Assembly (NCBI RefSeq): GCF_026898135.2
Contig: NZ_CP114035.2
Coordinates: 5,063,501-5,127,500 of the forward strand
DNA length: 64,000 nucleotides
Direction of reading: 5' to 3'
DNA from: Pseudomonas fortuita
GTDB lineage: Bacteria; Pseudomonadota; Gammaproteobacteria; Pseudomonadales; Pseudomonadaceae
In this document: positions 18,080-26,657 of the stretch, in pieces
Numbering within the stretch: the stretch's first letter is position 1
How the letters are laid out: the number at the start of each line of letters is the position of its first letter
The notes under the pieces: model-generated
The model's database searches: none
What the model was told of the DNA's origin: nothing
The model's input: the letters and a program-made list of their open reading frames with translations, nothing else
Translations under genes and position numbers: made by a program

Positions 18080-18871
18080 TCAGTGAGCCAGCAGGAAGTC
18101 GAGCACACGGCGGCTGAACGCCTCCCCGATTTCGACGTTGGACAGGTGCGCTGCCGGGAAGTCTACGTACTCGGCACCTTGGATACCGGCCTGCATGAAG
18201 CGGCCATGCTCAGGGGTGGTGACCACGTCTTGTGTACCGGCAACGATCAGCGCGGGCACCTGGATGCGGCCCAGTTGTTCACGGTAATCGGCATCACGCA
18301 CCGCTGCGCAGTTGGCGGCATAACCTTGCGGGCTGGTTTGCGCCAGCATCTGGCAAATGCGCTGGGCTTGCTCAGGCTGGGCCTGGACAAAGCCTGGGGT
18401 GAACCAGCGGGCGATAGAGCCATCGCGCAGGTCGACCATGGCCTGCTGGCCACCCTTGAGCACGGTGTCGATACGGGGGTTCCACACCTCGTCACTGGCG
18501 ATCTTGGCGGCGGTGTTGCACAGGGTCAGGCTGTGCAGGCGCTGGCCGGCGTTGATGCCCAGCCACTGGCCAATCAGGCCACCCATCGACAGGCCGACAA
18601 AGTGCGCTTTCTGAATGTCCAGGCCGTCAAGCAGCGCCAGCACGTCACGACCCAATTGCTCGATGCTGTAGGGGCCTTCCGTGACCAACGAGGCACCGTG
18701 GCCACGGGTGTCGTAGCGCAGTACACGAAAGTGCTGGCTCCACAAGGGAATCTGGGTGTCCCACATGCCCAGGTCGGTGCCCAGCGAGTTGGACAGGACC
18801 AGCACCGGGGCGTTTTCCGGGCCATCGATCTGGTAGTTCAAAACGCCATCGGCCAGTTGCAAATGCGCCAC
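18080..18871 (-). CDS. pcaD: 3-oxoadipate enol-lactonase
   Basis: A 263-residue alpha/beta hydrolase that opens beta-ketoadipate enol-lactone to beta-ketoadipate. The nucleophile elbow is GLSMGG with Ser95. The oxyanion region is SNSLGTDLGMWD, the RYDTRGHG motif is intact, and the catalytic histidine is probably in PAAHLSNVE near the C-terminus. It lies between pcaB and pcaC with gaps of about 10 bases on each side, so the three are co-transcribed. Confidence 0.96.
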   Translation of the reverse strand: MAHLQLADGVLNYQIDGPENAPVLVLSNSLGTDLGMWDTQIPLWSQHFRVLRYDTRGHGASLVTEGPYSIEQLGRDVLALLDGLDIQKAHFVGLSMGGLIGQWLGINAGQRLHSLTLCNTAAKIASDEVWNPRIDTVLKGGQQAMVDLRDGSIARWFTPGFVQAQPEQAQRICQMLAQTSPQGYAANCAAVRDADYREQLGRIQVPALIVAGTQDVVTTPEHGRFMQAGIQGAEYVDFPAAHLSNVEIGEAFSRRVLDFLLAH

Positions 18872-18882
18872 AGCAGTCTCCT

Positions 18883-20235
18883 TCAGGCAGTGAAATGTTG
18901 ATGTTCGGATACGGCGCGCGCCACCCAGACGCGGGCCTGGCCCAGGTAATGGGCAGGGTCGAGCAGGCGATCAAGTTCTTCGGCAGACAGCTCGGCACTG
19001 ACCTGCGGTTCGTCACCCAGCACAGCACGCAAGTGGCGCTGCTCGGCCACCGCGCGCTGGCAGCATTGTTCGAGCAGGTGGTGGGCACGGTCGCGGCCCA
19101 GGCGCTGGGCAAGCACAATACTCACCGCTTCTGCCAGCACCAGCCCTTGGGTCAGGTCGAGGTTACGGCGCATGCGCGCTGCGTCCACTTCCATGCCCTC
19201 GGCAATGACCTGGGCCTGGCGCAGCGCGCCGGAGACCAGGCAGCAGATATCCGGGAGGGTTTCCCATTCTGCATGCCACAGGCCAAGGCTGCGCTCATGT
19301 TCTTGGGGCATGGCAGCGAACAGCGTCGACACCAGCCCCGGCACACGGGTAGCCGCACCAATCAGCACCGCAGCGCCCACCGGGTTGCGCTTGTGCGGCA
19401 TGGTCGAAGAGCCGCCCTTGCCCGGCGCAGAAGGCTCGAACACCTCCCCAGCCTCGGTTTGCATCAGCAAGCTGATATCGCGGCCGAACTTGCCCAGGCT
19501 GCCGGCCACCAGGCCCAGCACCGAGGCAAACTCCACCAGGCGATCACGCTGGGTGTGCCAGGGTTGTTCAGGCAGGGTCAGCTTCAGCTGCTCGGCCAGG
19601 GCCTCGGCCACCGGCATCGCCTTGCTGCCCAAGGCGGCCAGGCTGCCCGACGCGCCGCCAAACTGCAGCACCAGCAAACGCGGGCGCAGTTCCCGCAGGC
19701 GCTGGCGGTGACGGGTCAATGCACCCAGCACGCCGGCCAGTTTCATGCCCAGGGTCACCGGGGTGGCATGTTGCAACCAGGTGCGACCTACCAACGGCGT
19801 ATCAGCATGCTTCAAGGCCTGCTGCGACAGGGTATCGGCCAGTTTACCCAGGTCGGCTTCGATCAGGTCGAGGGCATCGCGCAACTGCAGGACCAACCCG
19901 GTGTCCATCGCATCCTGGCTGGTGGCGCCCAAGTGCACATAGCGCTCGGCCTCGGGCACGCCACTGGCAATCACCTTGCCCAACGCCTTCACCAGCGGGA
20001 TTGCCGAGTTGCCAGCGGTAGCGATGGCATTGGCTAGCGCACCAACGTCATAGCGCTCGGCCTGGCATGCCGCTTCGATGGCAGCCACGGCGCTGTGCGG
20101 GACCAGCCCGGCAGCGGCTTCGGCACGGGCCAGTGCGGCTTCGAAATCGAGCATGCCCTGCAGGCGGCCACGGTCGGAGAAAATCTCGCGCATGGCCGGC
20201 GCGGTGAAGTAGGCGTCGAACAGTTGGTTGGTCAT
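18883..20235 (-). CDS. pcaB: 3-carboxy-cis,cis-muconate cycloisomerase
   Basis: A 450-residue member of the fumarase/aspartase superfamily starting MTNQLFDAYFTAPAMREIFS. It cyclises 3-carboxy-cis,cis-muconate to 4-carboxymuconolactone. The superfamily signature GGSSTMPHKRNPVGA, holding the catalytic serine loop, is at about residues 270-285, and TSQDAMDTGLVLQLRD is the second conserved region. It follows pcaT by 9 bases and precedes pcaD by 11, within the pcaTBDC block. Confidence 0.96.
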   Translation of the reverse strand: MTNQLFDAYFTAPAMREIFSDRGRLQGMLDFEAALARAEAAAGLVPHSAVAAIEAACQAERYDVGALANAIATAGNSAIPLVKALGKVIASGVPEAERYVHLGATSQDAMDTGLVLQLRDALDLIEADLGKLADTLSQQALKHADTPLVGRTWLQHATPVTLGMKLAGVLGALTRHRQRLRELRPRLLVLQFGGASGSLAALGSKAMPVAEALAEQLKLTLPEQPWHTQRDRLVEFASVLGLVAGSLGKFGRDISLLMQTEAGEVFEPSAPGKGGSSTMPHKRNPVGAAVLIGAATRVPGLVSTLFAAMPQEHERSLGLWHAEWETLPDICCLVSGALRQAQVIAEGMEVDAARMRRNLDLTQGLVLAEAVSIVLAQRLGRDRAHHLLEQCCQRAVAEQRHLRAVLGDEPQVSAELSAEELDRLLDPAHYLGQARVWVARAVSEHQHFTA

Positions 20236-20244
20236 GCCACGTCC

Positions 20245-21534
20245 TTAGTCATCGTGGTGCAGGTACGCGGCCTGCTTGGGCAGGCGCAGGCTGAACAGGA
20301 AGGCAATTGCCATCATGGCCGTCACGTACCAGTAGAAAGTGTTTTCCATACCCAGGGTCTTCAGGCCCAGGGCCACGTACTCGGCAGAGCCGCCGAATGC
20401 CGCGTTGGCGACTGCATAGGCCAGGCCCACACCCAGTGCACGCACCTGTGGCGGGAACATCTCCGCCTTCACCAGGCCGCTGATCGAGGTGTAGAAGCTG
20501 ACGATACACAATGCCAGGCTGATCAGTACGAAGGCCATGAACGGGCTGGTGACGGTTTTCAGCGCCATCAGCAGCGGTACAGTGCACAGGGTACCGAGGG
20601 CGCCGAACAGCAGCATCGAATTGCGCCGGCCGATGCGGTCGGACAGCATGCCGAAGAACGGCTGCAGCACCATGAACAGGAACAGCGCGCCGGTCATCAC
20701 GTAGCTGGCGTTTTTCGCCGTCATGCCAGCGGTGTTGACCAGGTACTTCTGCATGTAGGTGGTGAAGGTGTAGAAGATCAGCGAGCCACCAGCGGTGTAG
20801 CCAAGCACGGTAATGAAGGCCGCTGCATGGTTGCGGAACAGGCCACCGATCGAGCCTGCATCCTTGTCATTGCGGGTTTCGGCGCTGCTGGTTTCGTGCA
20901 GCGAACGGCGCAACATCAGCGAGATAAGGGCGGCAATGGCCCCCACCACGAACGGAATGCGCCAGCCCCAGGCCCGCAGTTCGTCTTCGGTCAGCAGCTG
21001 TTGCAGGATGACCACCACCAGCACCGCCAGCAACTGGCCGCCAATCAGGGTGACGTACTGGAACGAAGCAAAAAAGCCGCGCTGGCCACGAAGGGCCACT
21101 TCACTCATGTAAGTGGCGGTGGTGCCGTATTCCCCCCCCACCGACAAGCCCTGGATCAGGCGGGCCAGCAACAGCAACGCTGGCGCCCAGGTGCCAATGC
21201 TGCCATAGGTGGGCAGGCAGGCGATCATCAAAGAGCCGAAGCACATCATCAGCACCGAGATCATCAGCGAATTCTTGCGACCATGTCGGTCAGCGAGGCG
21301 GCCGAAGATCCAGCCACCGATGGGGCGCATCAAAAAACCTGCGGCGAACACGCCGGCCGTGTTCAACAACTGCACGGTCGGGTCGTCGGAGGGGAAAAAA
21401 GCCGGGGCGAAGTAGATTGCGCAGAAGGCGTAGACGTAGAAGTCGAACCATTCCACCAGGTTGCCTGATGAGGCACCGACGATAGCGAAGATGCGCTTGC
21501 TGCGTTCTTCGCCGGTGTAATAGGTTGAGGTCAT
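20245..21534 (-). CDS. pcaT: Dicarboxylate (beta-ketoadipate) MHS-family transporter
   Basis: A 429-residue metabolite:H+ symporter of the MFS with 12 membrane segments. Typical motifs are [14 protein letters not shown] at the first segment and [17 protein letters not shown] in the loop after segment 2, with [17 protein letters not shown] in segment 4. PcaT of P. putida takes up beta-ketoadipate and related dicarboxylates. It is the first gene of a tight pcaT-pcaB-pcaD-pcaC run. The 185-base gap after pcaF holds a REP pair, so it may have its own promoter. Confidence 0.94.
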   Translation of the reverse strand: MTSTYYTGEERSKRIFAIVGASSGNLVEWFDFYVYAFCAIYFAPAFFPSDDPTVQLLNTAGVFAAGFLMRPIGGWIFGRLADRHGRKNSLMISVLMMCFGSLMIACLPTYGSIGTWAPALLLLARLIQGLSVGGEYGTTATYMSEVALRGQRGFFASFQYVTLIGGQLLAVLVVVILQQLLTEDELRAWGWRIPFVVGAIAALISLMLRRSLHETSSAETRNDKDAGSIGGLFRNHAAAFITVLGYTAGGSLIFYTFTTYMQKYLVNTAGMTAKNASYVMTGALFLFMVLQPFFGMLSDRIGRRNSMLLFGALGTLCTVPLLMALKTVTSPFMAFVLISLALCIVSFYTSISGLVKAEMFPPQVRALGVGLAYAVANAAFGGSAEYVALGLKTLGMENTFYWYVTAMMAIAFLFSLRLPKQAAYLHHDD

Positions 21535-21632
21535 GACGGGTTTACTCCTGGAGGGTACTAGGTAAGTCTAGACATACCTGGTAACACACTCGTTCCGCTA
21601 TCTGGCTGGCAATTGGCCTTATGTCGAAGCTA

Positions 21633-21713
21633 CCGGCCCTATCGCGGGCAAGCCCGCTCCTACAGGGAGAGCGTGGTTCCTTGTAGGAGCGGGCTTGCCC
21701 GCGATAGGGCCGG
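21633..21713. repeat. Paired REP palindrome between pcaF and pcaT
   Basis: An 81-base, almost perfect inverted repeat, with arms CCGGCCCTATCGCGGGCAAG and CTTGCCCGCGATAGGGCCGG and inner GCTCCTACAGG/CCTTGTAGGAGC. It begins seven bases beyond the pcaF stop on the coding strand and may attenuate read-through from pcaF into pcaT. Confidence 0.92.
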
Positions 21714-21719
21714 TACAGG

Positions 21720-22922
21720 TCAAACCCGCTCGATGGCCAGCGCCAGACCTTGGCCGACACCTACACACATGGTCGCCAGGCCCTTGCGCCCGCCACTTTT
21801 CTCCAGCTGATGCAGCGCAGTCAGCACCAGGCGCGCACCGCTCATGCCCAGCGGGTGCCCCAGGGCGATCGCGCCGCCATTAGGGTTCACCTGCGGTGCA
21901 TCGTCGGCCACACCCAGCTCACGCAGCACCGCCAGGCCTTGGCTGGCAAAGGCTTCGTTGAGCTCGATCACGTCGAAATCACTCACCGCCACCCCCAGGC
22001 GCTCGGTCAGCTTACGCACCGCTGGCACCGGGCCAATGCCCATCACACGTGGTGCAACACCGCCGCTGGCCATGCCCAGCACGCGGGCGCGCGGGGTCAG
22101 GCCGTGCTTCTTCACGGCTTCCGCCGACGCCAGGATCAGCGCCGCAGCACCGTCGTTCACGCCCGAGGCGTTGCCAGCGGTGACTGTCTTGTCCGGGCCA
22201 TTGACCGGCTTGAGCTTGGTCAGCGCCTCCAGCGTGGTTTCCGGACGCAGGTGCTCGTCACGCTCCACGATGGTTTCGCCCTTCTTGTGCGCAATGCGCA
22301 CCGGGACGATCTCTTCGGCGAAGAAGCCAGCAGCCTGGGCCGCTGCAGCCTTCTGCTGGCTGCGCAGGGCGAAAGCGTCCTGGTCAGCGCGCGAAACCTG
22401 GTAGTCGTCGGCGACGTTATCGGCCGTTTCCGGCATGGAGTCCACACCGTACTGGCTCTTCATCAGAGGGTTGATGAAACGCCAGCCGATGGTGGTGTCT
22501 TCAAGCTTCATGTTGCGCGAATAGCCGCTTTCAGCCTTGCCCATGACGAACGGTGCGCGCGACATCGACTCGACACCGCCAGCAATCACCAGCTCCATTT
22601 CGCCGCTTGCAATAGCGCGGAAGGCGGTACCAATGGCATCCATGCCCGACGCGCACAGGCGGTTCAGGGTGACACCCGGGATGCTTTCCGGCAGGCCGGC
22701 CAGCAGCAGCGCCATACGCGCCACGTTGCGGTTGTCTTCACCGGCCTGGTTGGCGCAGCCGAAGAACACTTCATCAACCTGGTCCCACTGCACGGCAGGG
22801 TTGCGCTCGATCAGCGCTTTGAGTGGCACGGCGGCCAGGTCGTCGGCACGCACACTCGCCAGCGCGCCGCCGAAGCGGCCGATGGGGGTGCGGATGGCGT
22901 CACAGATAAATACGTCGCGCAT
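21720..22922 (-). CDS. pcaF: Beta-ketoadipyl-CoA thiolase
   Basis: A 400-residue thiolase starting [20 protein letters not shown], the exact length of known PcaF. It cleaves beta-ketoadipyl-CoA to succinyl-CoA and acetyl-CoA, the last step of the pathway. The active-site cysteine is Cys90 in [14 protein letters not shown]. The C-terminal motifs [19 protein letters not shown] and MCVGVGQG supply the histidine and second cysteine. Two PcaR-type sites lie upstream. The ATG at 22922 follows AGGAGAAG. Confidence 0.96.
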   Translation of the reverse strand: MRDVFICDAIRTPIGRFGGALASVRADDLAAVPLKALIERNPAVQWDQVDEVFFGCANQAGEDNRNVARMALLLAGLPESIPGVTLNRLCASGMDAIGTAFRAIASGEMELVIAGGVESMSRAPFVMGKAESGYSRNMKLEDTTIGWRFINPLMKSQYGVDSMPETADNVADDYQVSRADQDAFALRSQQKAAAAQAAGFFAEEIVPVRIAHKKGETIVERDEHLRPETTLEALTKLKPVNGPDKTVTAGNASGVNDGAAALILASAEAVKKHGLTPRARVLGMASGGVAPRVMGIGPVPAVRKLTERLGVAVSDFDVIELNEAFASQGLAVLRELGVADDAPQVNPNGGAIALGHPLGMSGARLVLTALHQLEKSGGRKGLATMCVGVGQGLALAIERV

Positions 22923-23028
22923 TAGGCTTCTCCTGCCACTGGCCATGGGCCGCGGCGGTACGTGTGGAGGCTACTGGTCAGGGTGCTTCGATGAGCCCAG
23001 ATTAAGGAGACTGACGGTAGGCTTACAA

Positions 23029-23061
23029 TCCGATAATCGACTATCCGTGCGATTATCGAAC
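23029..23061. promoter_or_regulatory. PcaR operator region of pcaF
   Basis: GTGCGATTATCGAAC at 23047-23061 is the exact reverse complement of the published PcaR site GTTCGATAATCGCAC. A second partial copy, CCGATAATCGAC, lies at about 23030-23041. Both are 110-140 bases before the pcaF start, consistent with PcaR activation of pcaF. Confidence 0.85.
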
Positions 23062-23120
23062 CATTTGTTACGCTGCTACCTATCTACCTGCTGGGAGCGC
23101 TGCACGCGCCCCCTCGCTAT

Positions 23121-24467
23121 TCAGGTCGCGTCGGCGTGGCTTACCAGCCCCTTCACGATCACACCTACGGTCGCCAGTGCCGCTGGCACCAGCAACGCCG
23201 TCAGTACCTGTTCGAAGTTCCAGCCCAGGCCCAACAGCGTAGCGCCGCTCCAGGCCCCCAGAATTGCACCAAAGCGGCCGATACCCAGCATCCACGATAC
23301 ACCCGTGGCACGGCCCTGGGTCGGGTAGAAGCGTGCTGCCAACGATGGCATTGCCGATTGCGCGCCGTTCACGCACATACCGGCAATCAGCACCAAGGTG
23401 GCCAACACGGTGATGTTGCCCAGGCTCTGCCCCACGGCGTATGCAAACACCCCGGCCAGCAGGTAGAAAATGCCGATCACCTTGTGCGGGTTGTAGCGGT
23501 CCATGGCCCAGCCCACACCCACGGCACTCAGCACGCCGCCAAACTGGAACAGCGCGCCGATAAATGCGGCCTGCTCCATGCTCGCGCCGCTGTCACGCAT
23601 CAGGGTTGGCAACCAGCTGGTCAGCAGGTAGACGATCACCAGGCCCATGAAGTAGGTCAGCCACAGCAGCATGGTGCCCAGGCCATAAGTGCCGGAGAAG
23701 ATCAGCGCAAAGACGCTGCGGGCGGCTACGGCCTTTTGCTCTGGCACGCTGAAGCTGCCCGCCTCGGCCACCACCTGCGGCGCAATGGGCGAAAGGGTCT
23801 TGCGTATCTTGTCGGTACCCCTGTTGCGCACCACCAGGAACCGCGCCGATTCCGGCAGCCAGACCATCAACACCAGCGCCAGCAGCAGTGGCAGCACGCC
23901 GCCGATTACCAGCAGGCTGTGCCAGCCATAGGCCGGGATCATCTTGGCGGAAATGAAGCCACCACCGGCCATGCCCAGGTTGAAGCCGCAGAACATGCTG
24001 GTCACCAGCAGCGATTTGAGGCGCTCGGGGGTGTATTCGGACAGCAGTGTGGTTGCATTGGGCATACCGGCGCCCAGACCCAGGCCGGTCAGGAAGCGCA
24101 GTACCAGCAACTGGTCGACGTTGGTGGCATAGGCTGAGGCCAGGCTGAAACCGCCAAACACCAGCACCGCGCCCACCAGCACGCCTTTACGGCCGAAGCG
24201 GTCAGCCAACGGCCCGGAGCCCAGGGCACCGAACACCATACCGATCAATGCGGCGCTCATCACCGGGCCAAGGCTCGCCCGGTCGATGCCCCACTCCTGC
24301 GACAGCGCCGGGGCGATGAAGCCCATGGCGGCAGTGTCCAGGCCATCGAGGAAGACAATCAGGAAGCACAGCAACACGACCCGCCACTGGTAGCGGGAAA
24401 GCGGCTGCTGATTGATGAACGACTGAACGTCGAGGCTTTTGCCGACGTTGTTTTGCGCTTGGTTCAT
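23121..24467 (-). CDS. pcaK: 4-hydroxybenzoate/protocatechuate transporter and chemoreceptor
   Basis: A 448-residue aromatic acid:H+ symporter of the MFS, starting MNQAQNNVGKSLDVQSFINQ; the length equals known PcaK. Motifs: FLDGLDTAAMGFIAPAL in segment 1 (with the conserved DGxD aspartates), GPLADRFGRKGVLVGA in loop 2-3, and MVWLPESARFLVVR. PcaK imports 4-hydroxybenzoate and protocatechuate and is needed for chemotaxis to them. An in-frame codon 12 residues upstream is less likely as the start. A PcaR-like palindrome sits in the long leader upstream. Confidence 0.95.
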   Translation of the reverse strand: MNQAQNNVGKSLDVQSFINQQPLSRYQWRVVLLCFLIVFLDGLDTAAMGFIAPALSQEWGIDRASLGPVMSAALIGMVFGALGSGPLADRFGRKGVLVGAVLVFGGFSLASAYATNVDQLLVLRFLTGLGLGAGMPNATTLLSEYTPERLKSLLVTSMFCGFNLGMAGGGFISAKMIPAYGWHSLLVIGGVLPLLLALVLMVWLPESARFLVVRNRGTDKIRKTLSPIAPQVVAEAGSFSVPEQKAVAARSVFALIFSGTYGLGTMLLWLTYFMGLVIVYLLTSWLPTLMRDSGASMEQAAFIGALFQFGGVLSAVGVGWAMDRYNPHKVIGIFYLLAGVFAYAVGQSLGNITVLATLVLIAGMCVNGAQSAMPSLAARFYPTQGRATGVSWMLGIGRFGAILGAWSGATLLGLGWNFEQVLTALLVPAALATVGVIVKGLVSHADAT

Positions 24468-24794
24468 TGTTGTTGTCCAGAATGTTGGGCACAGCCAGAC
24501 CACTGCACACGGGCAACCGGCACAGAGGACGATGATTGGGGGAATATGGCCTGCGTCAGCCTGGATACAACGGTACTGCGTGCGGGTGCGGCCGCAGCAG
24601 CAAGTGGACAGTATTCATGGTAAGTGCCTCTTGTATTTTTTGTTCGGTCGGCATGGCCGACCGTTGCGAGAGACATTAATCAGCGGGCGGCGGTGGCGCA
24701 ATTCGCCCGGAGCGACACTGTGCGTTTATCGCACAAGAAACCGTTTTGCCTGTTCTAAATGTCAAAGGGGGGCGCTCCGCGGCCCCCTTCAATC
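24468..24794 (-). other. pcaR-pcaK intergenic leader
   Basis: These 327 bases hold, in the direction of pcaK transcription: a GC hairpin just after pcaR (24764-24790, AAGGGGG/CCCCCTT arms, weak terminator); a PcaR-like palindrome (24720-24734); an inverted repeat CGGTCGGC-ATG-GCCGACCG (24645-24663); and a 20-codon open frame (24618 to 24556, MNTVHLLLRPHPHAVPLYPG) preceded by AAGAGG. The last could be a leader peptide before pcaK. No other gene is seen. Confidence 0.5.
24720..24734. promoter_or_regulatory. PcaR-like operator upstream of pcaK
   Basis: GTGCGTTTATCGCAC is a palindrome (GTGCG/CGCAC) that matches 12 of 15 positions of the PcaR site GTTCGATAATCGCAC. It lies between the pcaR stop and pcaK, about 250 bases before the pcaK start. 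Confidence 0.5.
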
Positions 24795-25670
24795 TCAGCC
24801 AAACAACTGATGGCAAAGGTCCCGGCTGGCCGCCAGCAGGATCGGCAGGAAGCGCTGTTCCAGCTCACTGCGTGTCACCCGCCCCACATGGGTGCTCACG
24901 TTCAACGCCGCCAACACTTGCCCCGATGCATCGTAGATCGGCACGGCAATCGAACGCAGCCCCTGCTCCAGCTCCTGGTCCACCACGCACCAGCCTTGGG
25001 CGCGGACCTGCTGGATGCAGGCGAACAGTGACTCGGGGTCATGCAAGGTACGGCTGGTACGCGCCTTCAGGTCGGCACGCTCCAGGTATTCACGCAGGCT
25101 GGTGTCGTCCATGGCCGCCAGCAGGATGCGCCCCATGGATGTGCAGTAGGCCGGCAGGCGCCCGCCTACCGACAGGTCGACCGATATCAGCCGCTCCACC
25201 GTGGCCGAACGGGCTATATAAAGAATGTCGTCGCCTTCAAGGGTGGCCATGTTGGCGGCTTCGTGCAATTGGTCACTGATACGGTCGAGATAAGGCTGAG
25301 CAGAGATCGCCAGTGGCGTAGACGACAGGTAGGCGTGACCCAGCGTCAGCACTTTGGGCAGCAGCGAATAGGTACGCCCGTCGGAGGTGGCGTAACCCAG
25401 CTTGATCAGTGTGTGCAGGCAACGGCGCACCGCGGCTCGGGGGATTTCGGTGCGGTGGCTGATCTGGGCGATGGTCAGGTGGCGCTTGCGTTCCTGAAAG
25501 GCCTGGATCACGGCCAGGCCACGTGCCAGGGAGGTCATGAAGTCTGGATCGCCGGTAAACGCCTGGATGCGCTTGGCCGGTGAAGCCACGATCGGCGGGG
25601 CCATGGCGGCCGATGGGGGTCGCGCCGGTTCTGGATTGACCGAATCATTGACCAGGGTTTCGTCACTCAT
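24795..25670 (-). CDS. pcaR: IclR-family regulator PcaR
   Basis: A 291-residue IclR-type regulator starting MSDETLVNDSVNPEPARPPS. The HTH is around TIAQISHRTEIPRAAVRRCL (residues about 67-86) and the C-terminal effector domain includes SVGGRLPAYCTSMGRILLAA and VVDQELEQGLRSIAVPI. PcaR senses beta-ketoadipate, activates pca genes and represses itself. The ATG at 25670 has GAGGTG four bases before it. Two PcaR-type sites lie just upstream, at 25699-25732. Confidence 0.95.
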   Translation of the reverse strand: MSDETLVNDSVNPEPARPPSAAMAPPIVASPAKRIQAFTGDPDFMTSLARGLAVIQAFQERKRHLTIAQISHRTEIPRAAVRRCLHTLIKLGYATSDGRTYSLLPKVLTLGHAYLSSTPLAISAQPYLDRISDQLHEAANMATLEGDDILYIARSATVERLISVDLSVGGRLPAYCTSMGRILLAAMDDTSLREYLERADLKARTSRTLHDPESLFACIQQVRAQGWCVVDQELEQGLRSIAVPIYDASGQVLAALNVSTHVGRVTRSELEQRFLPILLAASRDLCHQLFG

Positions 25671-25698
25671 CGCACACCTCAAAAAAAAACGCCCACTC

Positions 25699-25732
25699 GT
25701 TCGATTATCGAACAAACGGCCGATAATCGCAA
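25699..25732. promoter_or_regulatory. Tandem PcaR operators before pcaR
   Basis: GTTCGATTATCGAAC (25699-25713) is a perfect palindrome of the PcaR half-site, and GGCCGATAATCGCAA (25718-25732) is a second close match five bases away. They lie 29-62 bases upstream of the pcaR start, as expected for autorepression. Confidence 0.82.
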
Positions 25733-25765
25733 TTGACCGCTGACACGTTTGCTTATACCTTTCTC

Positions 25766-25857
25766 ATGCCACTTGTGGCTTCTTTGGAGAGACTGGTCAG
25801 GTACCCACCGTAGAAGTCCCCAGGCAACGGCCTCGCCTCTTGGCGAGGCCGTTTTTC
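25766..25857 (+). ncRNA. Possible small RNA with intrinsic terminator
   Basis: A strong terminator (AACGGCCTCGCC, TCTT loop, GGCGAGGCCGTT, then TTTT; 25826-25856) stands alone: no reading frame on the plus strand ends before it. Upstream, a possible promoter has -35 TTGACC (25733-25738) and -10 TATACC (25754-25759), though the 15-base spacer is short. The implied transcript is about 90 bases, with a small 5' hairpin GCCA-CTTG-TGGC at 25768-25779. The putative -35 directly follows a PcaR operator. No known RNA family was recognised. Confidence 0.35.
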
Positions 25858-26145
25858 ATTCTGGCGTCGCCCTGGCATTGCGGCGAACTTTTATCCGTCA
25901 TGCCTTTCAAACTTGTACGAAGCGTCCGAACTTTTTCCGCCCCTGCCACTCGTTGCGTCAGGTCCTGTCAGGGTTCGGTAAATAACGATGTTCGGCGAAT
26001 TATCGGTTGCTATAATCATTGCGCAGGCCCGGGCGCTAGCATGGCAGCGGCTTATTCCGCTGTATCTAGCCGTTGCGGCCAGCCAGGCATGTGCACGCTG
26101 CACATCGCATAACAAACGTCATCACACTTAATTCAGGTACTGCAT
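25858..26145 (+). promoter_or_regulatory. Upstream region with extended -10 promoter
   Basis: No gene is seen here. A consensus extended -10 element, TGCTATAAT, lies at 26008-26016 with only a weak -35. Transcription would start near 26023 and leave a leader of about 120 bases before the GTG of the small gene at 26146. Confidence 0.45.
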
Positions 26146-26346
26146 GTGACGAAAGATGAACTGCGCGCAGAACTCGAGCGCCAGGCTGAACGTTACAAGG
26201 ATGTTTACGGTGGTGAAGTCACCACTTACGCCGCACAACCGGATCCGGAACGCAAACCCTGGCGCAAACGTGCCAGCGTGCGCGACCAGGCGTTCAACCA
26301 GGAACTTGAACGCATTGAAAAGGAACTGCGCAGCGACAATCCCTGA
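26146..26346 (+). CDS. Small charged hypothetical protein
   Basis: A 66-residue, highly charged, mostly helical protein starting at GTG (MTKDELRAELERQAERYKDV). It has no membrane segment or cysteine. The middle is proline- and arginine-rich (PDPERKPWRKRASVRD) and the C-terminus is helical (QELERIEKELRSDNP). The coding pattern is clean and an extended -10 promoter lies upstream, so it is probably a real cytoplasmic protein. Function unknown; it resembles small proteins found in other pseudomonads at this place (from memory). Confidence 0.65.
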   Translation: MTKDELRAELERQAERYKDVYGGEVTTYAAQPDPERKPWRKRASVRDQAFNQELERIEKELRSDNP

Positions 26347-26657
26347 CCCGGGACCACGCCAGCGCGTCGTCGCCCGGCCAGCCCGGGCGAGGTCGATCTT
26401 TACCGCCTGACCGAAGATGAAATGGATTTTCACAAATTTCATACGACCGTTTGAATGATGACGAAACGGCCATTTCTTCGCTTTTTTGCCTGATTTCGCC
26501 AGGCTTTGCGCTTTTTAGCAGACATTTTCCTGCCTGATTACCGCAGTGCGCATCCCATGCTCACGCCATGAAGATTGCCATCGGTCTGTAGCAGGTGCAT
26601 CGATTGCCAAGGTTTTCTGGCATAATCCCGCCCCCCTATACCCGCCAGACAACCTTC
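26347..26657 (+). other. Intergenic region before the phosphate transporter
   Basis: 311 bases without a convincing gene. A short hairpin CCGTTT...AAACGG occurs near 26447-26470, followed after some bases by a T-run (CGCTTTTTTGCC), which might weakly terminate the upstream transcript. A CATAAT element near 26621 could be part of the transporter promoter, but no matching -35 was found. Confidence 0.4.

Noticed and set aside
20095..21468. Plus-strand open frame of 457 codons over pcaT
   Set aside because: Antisense to a clear MHS transporter. Its Q/H/R-rich composition is typical of a reversed GC-rich gene.
24645..24663. CGGTCGGC-ATG-GCCGACCG as a terminator of pcaR
   Set aside because: No T-run follows on the coding strand (AACAAAAAATA follows instead), and it lies 130 bases beyond the pcaR stop. 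Listed only as an inverted repeat in the leader.
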